This document shows, one piece after another, positions 61,377 to 64,000 of a stretch of 64,000 nt of DNA. How positions within the stretch are numbered: position 1 is the first letter of the stretch; every line of letters begins with the position of its first letter. The notes under the pieces are model-generated. The model saw only the letters and a program-made list of their open reading frames with translations. It was not told the DNA's origin and made no database searches. The translations under genes were made by a program, and so were the position numbers. Where the stretch lies: contig MSGZ01000038.1 in assembly GCA_001940925.1 (NCBI GenBank), positions 56,876 to 120,875 on the forward strand, given 5' to 3'. The DNA is from Ruminococcus sp. Phil11 (lineage in GTDB: Bacteria; Bacillota; Clostridia; Oscillospirales; Ruminococcaceae).

Positions 61377-62613
61377 AAAAATCCCTCCAGATCCGCTCCG
61401 CCGCAGCTTCCGGCGTGCTGTTGTTTTCAATTTCGGTATCTGCAAACTGTTTGTAAAGCGGCATTCTGACCGCCTCCATTTGCGTGAGGTCCGCGCCGAT
61501 GGACAGCGGACGTCCCTCGCGGGAAAGCTCCGAGACCGGGCGGCAGATCTGACAGATCCGGCCGTTGCTCCGGAGCGGTGCTTCGTTTTCTGCACGGGTG
61601 ATGACGCCGCCGCCCGTCACCAGAATGACGCCGCGGTGCGCGCTCTGCTCCCGGACGACTTCAGATTCGATCTGCCGGAAGCCGTCCTCGCCGCTTTCCG
61701 CAAAAATTTCCGGGATCGGTTTCCCCGCTTTCTTTACGATCTCCGCGTCAAGGTCAATGACCTGTCTGCCGGTCAGCCTGCCGAGCGCATCGCCGATGCA
61801 GGATTTGCCGCTGCCGGGCATCCCGATCAGCACAATGTTTTCCGCATCGCGCTGCATCACAGAGCCGATCTCCGCGATTTTCGCATCGTCGATCGCTTTG
61901 CCGAAGAAATGCTCCGCCGCCTGCTTTGCCTGCGCAACGAGCATCGTCAGGCCGCCCGCGCACGGAATGCCGATCGACTTCGCCTGCAGCAGCAGCGCGG
62001 TTCGCGCGGGGTTATAGATCACATCCACGACGCCTTTTAATTGCGGGAAGTTCGTCAGATCAACCAGCGACTTGCCCGCATTCGGATACATGCCGACCGG
62101 CGTCGCATTGACGATCAGCGTCGTATCTGCGTAAAATTGCGGCAGGTCATCGTAGGTGTATTCTGTGCCTTTCAGGTCAAGGACGGTCAGCTTCGCGCAG
62201 CCGTCCAGCTTTGCGATCGCCTGAATTGTCTGCGAAACGCCGCCGTTGCCGAGCACGAGCACATTCGCTTTATCAAAGGAAAGCCCGCCCGCGCGCATCA
62301 TGCAGCGCAGACCGTAGGCGTCCGTGTTATAGCCCTTCCATGAACCGTCATTTTGCCGCACCAGCGTATTGACGCTGCCGATCGCCTCAGCAAGCGGGTC
62401 AAGCGTTTTGCAGAGCGGGATGACGTCGATTTTGTAAGGAATCGTGACATTCAGTGCCTTTAGGCGCGGATCTGCAAGGAAAACCGGCAGTTCCTCCGGT
62501 TCCAGCTCATAGAGCGAATAATGCGGATTTCCGAGTGCCGCATGAATCTCCGGCGAAATGCTGTGACCGAGCTTCCGCCCGATCAGGCCATAAGGTGTTT
62601 TGAAATCTGCCAT
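61324..62613 (-). CDS. Shikimate dehydrogenase-shikimate kinase fusion
   Basis: The product is 429 aa from the ATG at 62613 after GGAGG. Residues about 1-262 are AroE: GRKLGHSISPEIHAALG, NVTIPYK, GSVNTL, GYNTDAYG, the NADP loop LGNGGVSQT, NATPVGMYP. From about 264 the shikimate kinase follows: Walker A GMPGSGKS, IDLDAEI, FRQIESEVV, VTGGGVITR and RPLSIGADLTQ. The fusion carries out two successive pathway steps. The C-terminus overlaps aroQ by 53 bp. Confidence 0.95.
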   Translation of the reverse strand: MADFKTPYGLIGRKLGHSISPEIHAALGNPHYSLYELEPEELPVFLADPRLKALNVTIPYKIDVIPLCKTLDPLAEAIGSVNTLVRQNDGSWKGYNTDAYGLRCMMRAGGLSFDKANVLVLGNGGVSQTIQAIAKLDGCAKLTVLDLKGTEYTYDDLPQFYADTTLIVNATPVGMYPNAGKSLVDLTNFPQLKGVVDVIYNPARTALLLQAKSIGIPCAGGLTMLVAQAKQAAEHFFGKAIDDAKIAEIGSVMQRDAENIVLIGMPGSGKSCIGDALGRLTGRQVIDLDAEIVKKAGKPIPEIFAESGEDGFRQIESEVVREQSAHRGVILVTGGGVITRAENEAPLRSNGRICQICRPVSELSREGRPLSIGADLTQMEAVRMPLYKQFADTEIENNSTPEAAAERIWRDFCAYTRAEWTEFEHAGNP

Positions 62614-62757
62614 ACAGACCTCCGTTTCATATATTTTGCGGTAAATGAGAATTTGCGGGCAGAGCCCGCAGCCATTATGAAACTTTTTGTCTTTCATTCT
62701 TTATCTTTTGTCCAGTCAGGAATTCAACTGGGCGCGGGACGCGTGATTTACGATCAG

Positions 62758-63147
62758 TTATTCCACAAAGGAACCGATCTCAATGAGATTGCCCTCGGGG
62801 TCGGCTACATAGCAGGTGCGCTGTCCCCACGGCATCGTCTGCGGGGGCATGACCGGCTCCGCACCGGCCGCGACAACCCGTGCATATTCCGCATCGACAC
62901 CGGCATAATTTCCGGCATTGAGCGCGATCTCATAATGCCCGATCTTCCCGGACGCATAGGTAAACTGCTGCGCGGTCATCTGCTCAAAATCGCTGCGGCG
63001 GTACAACAGAAACAGTGTGCCGTCCTTTTCCAGAAACACATTCGATGTGTTCTCGTCCTCTTTGATCGCAAAGCCGAGGACATCGCGGTAAAACCGCACC
63101 ATAGTCGGCATGTCCTTCACAAAAATGCCGAAGCCTTCCAGTTTCAT
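62758..63147 (-). CDS. VOC (glyoxalase/bleomycin resistance-like) family protein
   Basis: The product is 129 aa with the paired beta-alpha-beta-beta-beta modules of the vicinal oxygen chelate fold: FVKDMPTMVRFYRDVLGF at the start, HYEIALN in the middle and YVADPEGNLIEIGSF at the end. Metal-binding type His and Glu are present. The substrate is unknown. It starts 10 bp after the pheA stop and precedes aroE-aroK, so it may belong to the aromatic operon. Confidence 0.85.
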   Translation of the reverse strand: MKLEGFGIFVKDMPTMVRFYRDVLGFAIKEDENTSNVFLEKDGTLFLLYRRSDFEQMTAQQFTYASGKIGHYEIALNAGNYAGVDAEYARVVAAGAEPVMPPQTMPWGQRTCYVADPEGNLIEIGSFVE

Positions 63148-63156
63148 ATCAGTACC

Positions 63157-64000
63157 TCACCCGATCATTTCGGTATAATTGCCGAGCAGCGTGAACGAAT
63201 CGCAGGAACGCTCCATTTCGCAGAGCAGCCCGAGCACGCCGTCCTGATGCAGATTGCATTCGAGATCCATGTAGAAGCGGTACGAGAAGTTCGTGCCGGG
63301 GATCGGCATACTTTCCAGCTTGCACATGTTGATGCCGAGCGCAGAGATCTTCGCGATCATCTGATAGAGCGCGCCGGGGGAATTTGCGCAGTTGACGAGA
63401 ATGCTCATGCGGTCGGCACCCGCATAGCAGGAAGCACCCTTCGTAATGCACAAAAAGCGCGTATCATTGTTGCTTTCGTTCTGGATATCGTCGGTCAGCA
63501 CGGAAAGACCGTAGAGCTTTGCGCACGCCTCGCCCGCGATCGCCGCGACTGTCTTATCATGCGATTCGGCAGCTCTCTGCGCCGCGTGTGCGGTACTGAC
63601 GCACGGGATCACATCCGCGCCGAGCCACTGCAGAAACCGGCTGCACTGTCCCGCCGCCTGCTCATGCGTATAGACCGTTTTGATATCGGAAAGCTGCGCG
63701 TCCTTCTGGGTCAGCAGAACGTGGCGGATCAGCTGCCGGACGCTCCGGACAATACAAATATCCGGCTCGCGGAGCAGATCGTAGACCTGACGAACGGAGC
63801 CCTGCACGCTGTTCTCAACCGGCAGGATGCCGAACTGACAAAGCCCGGCCTGCACCGCCTGTACGACCGCCGCAAAGCCGTCCATGAAAATGATATTGCC
63901 CTTGGGGAAAAGCCTGTCCGCTGCTGCGCCCGCGTGGCTGCCCTCGACGCCCGAAACCGCTACGCGTCCGGACTGCGGGAACACGGACTGCTCATGCGCG
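63157..64000 (-). CDS. pheA: Prephenate dehydratase (5' part outside window)
   Basis: At least 281 codons are visible and the frame remains open at the window edge. The dehydratase domain shows VAVSGVEGSHA, GILPVENSVQGSV and the catalytic Thr in NDTRFLCI. The C-terminal ACT domain contains SPGALYQM and CKLESMP, where the common phenylalanine-binding ESRP reads ESMP. It converts prephenate to phenylpyruvate. A chorismate mutase domain may lie upstream. Its neighbours aroE-aroK and aroQ belong to the same pathway. Confidence 0.93.
   Translation of the reverse strand, partial: AHEQSVFPQSGRVAVSGVEGSHAGAAADRLFPKGNIIFMDGFAAVVQAVQAGLCQFGILPVENSVQGSVRQVYDLLREPDICIVRSVRQLIRHVLLTQKDAQLSDIKTVYTHEQAAGQCSRFLQWLGADVIPCVSTAHAAQRAAESHDKTVAAIAGEACAKLYGLSVLTDDIQNESNNDTRFLCITKGASCYAGADRMSILVNCANSPGALYQMIAKISALGINMCKLESMPIPGTNFSYRFYMDLECNLHQDGVLGLLCEMERSCDSFTLLGNYTEMIG

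Overview
The window looks like the replication-origin region of a Gram-positive, probably spore-forming, strict or near-strict anaerobe of the class Clostridia, most likely Oscillospiraceae/Ruminococcus-like. The taxonomic call is inference. It rests on the dnaA-dnaN-S4-recF-DUF370-gyrB-gyrA order, a spoIIP gene, strong AAGGAGG-type ribosome binding sites, GC-rich codon use, fermentative enzymes (AdhE, D-lactate dehydrogenase), a multidomain flavodiiron protein and a sodium-pump decarboxylase.

Layout. 1-6.4 kb: tRNA-Arg(CCG), a NlpC/P60-like protein, spoIIP and a giant YfhO-family membrane protein with a SHOCT-like tail, mostly on the minus strand. 6.4-8.85 kb: dnaA and the probable oriC, where gene direction diverges. 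8.85-18.4 kb: dnaN, S4 protein, recF, remB-like gene, gyrB, two YcxB-like membrane proteins, gyrA. 18.4-22.8 kb: deoC, a phosphopantetheinyl transferase, an SDR, a lipoprotein, purB. 23-30 kb: secDF, a TIM-barrel isomerase, nrdR, an rRNA pseudouridine synthase, a sugar-ABC ATPase. 30-39 kb: redox and fermentation genes (ldhA, flavodiiron protein, oadG/oadB, adhE) and a small kinase. 39-44 kb: an ECF sigma/anti-sigma pair, cysS, a 57-codon-class microgene, trmL, degV. 44-53 kb on the minus strand: a PAP2 phosphatase, a pgk-tpiA-gpmI operon with three unknown membrane proteins interspersed, and a class I aminotransferase. 53-60 kb: an EF-G paralogue, two further ECF sigma/anti-sigma pairs and a secreted protein. 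60.9-64 kb on the minus strand: aromatic amino-acid genes pheA, a VOC protein, an aroE-aroK fusion and aroQ.

The most unusual feature is a family of dispersed intergenic elements built from many consecutive hairpins. Their stems change by compensatory substitutions between copies (best copy 31188-31620; others near 1.2, 2.6, 33.4, 39.1 and 57.4 kb). A second module family (38.95, 55.2, 57.7, 11.66 kb) and a recurrent terminator hairpin often sit beside them. No transposase is present. Many sigma-A promoters here have a TTGCAA/TTGCAT -35 box with exactly 17 bp to TATAAT. The probable origin is rich in TTTTCAACA-type 9-mers rather than TTATCCACA. GyrA and GyrB carry non-canonical residues at the quinolone-determining positions.

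No CRISPR array, rRNA operon, prophage or transposase gene was recognised.
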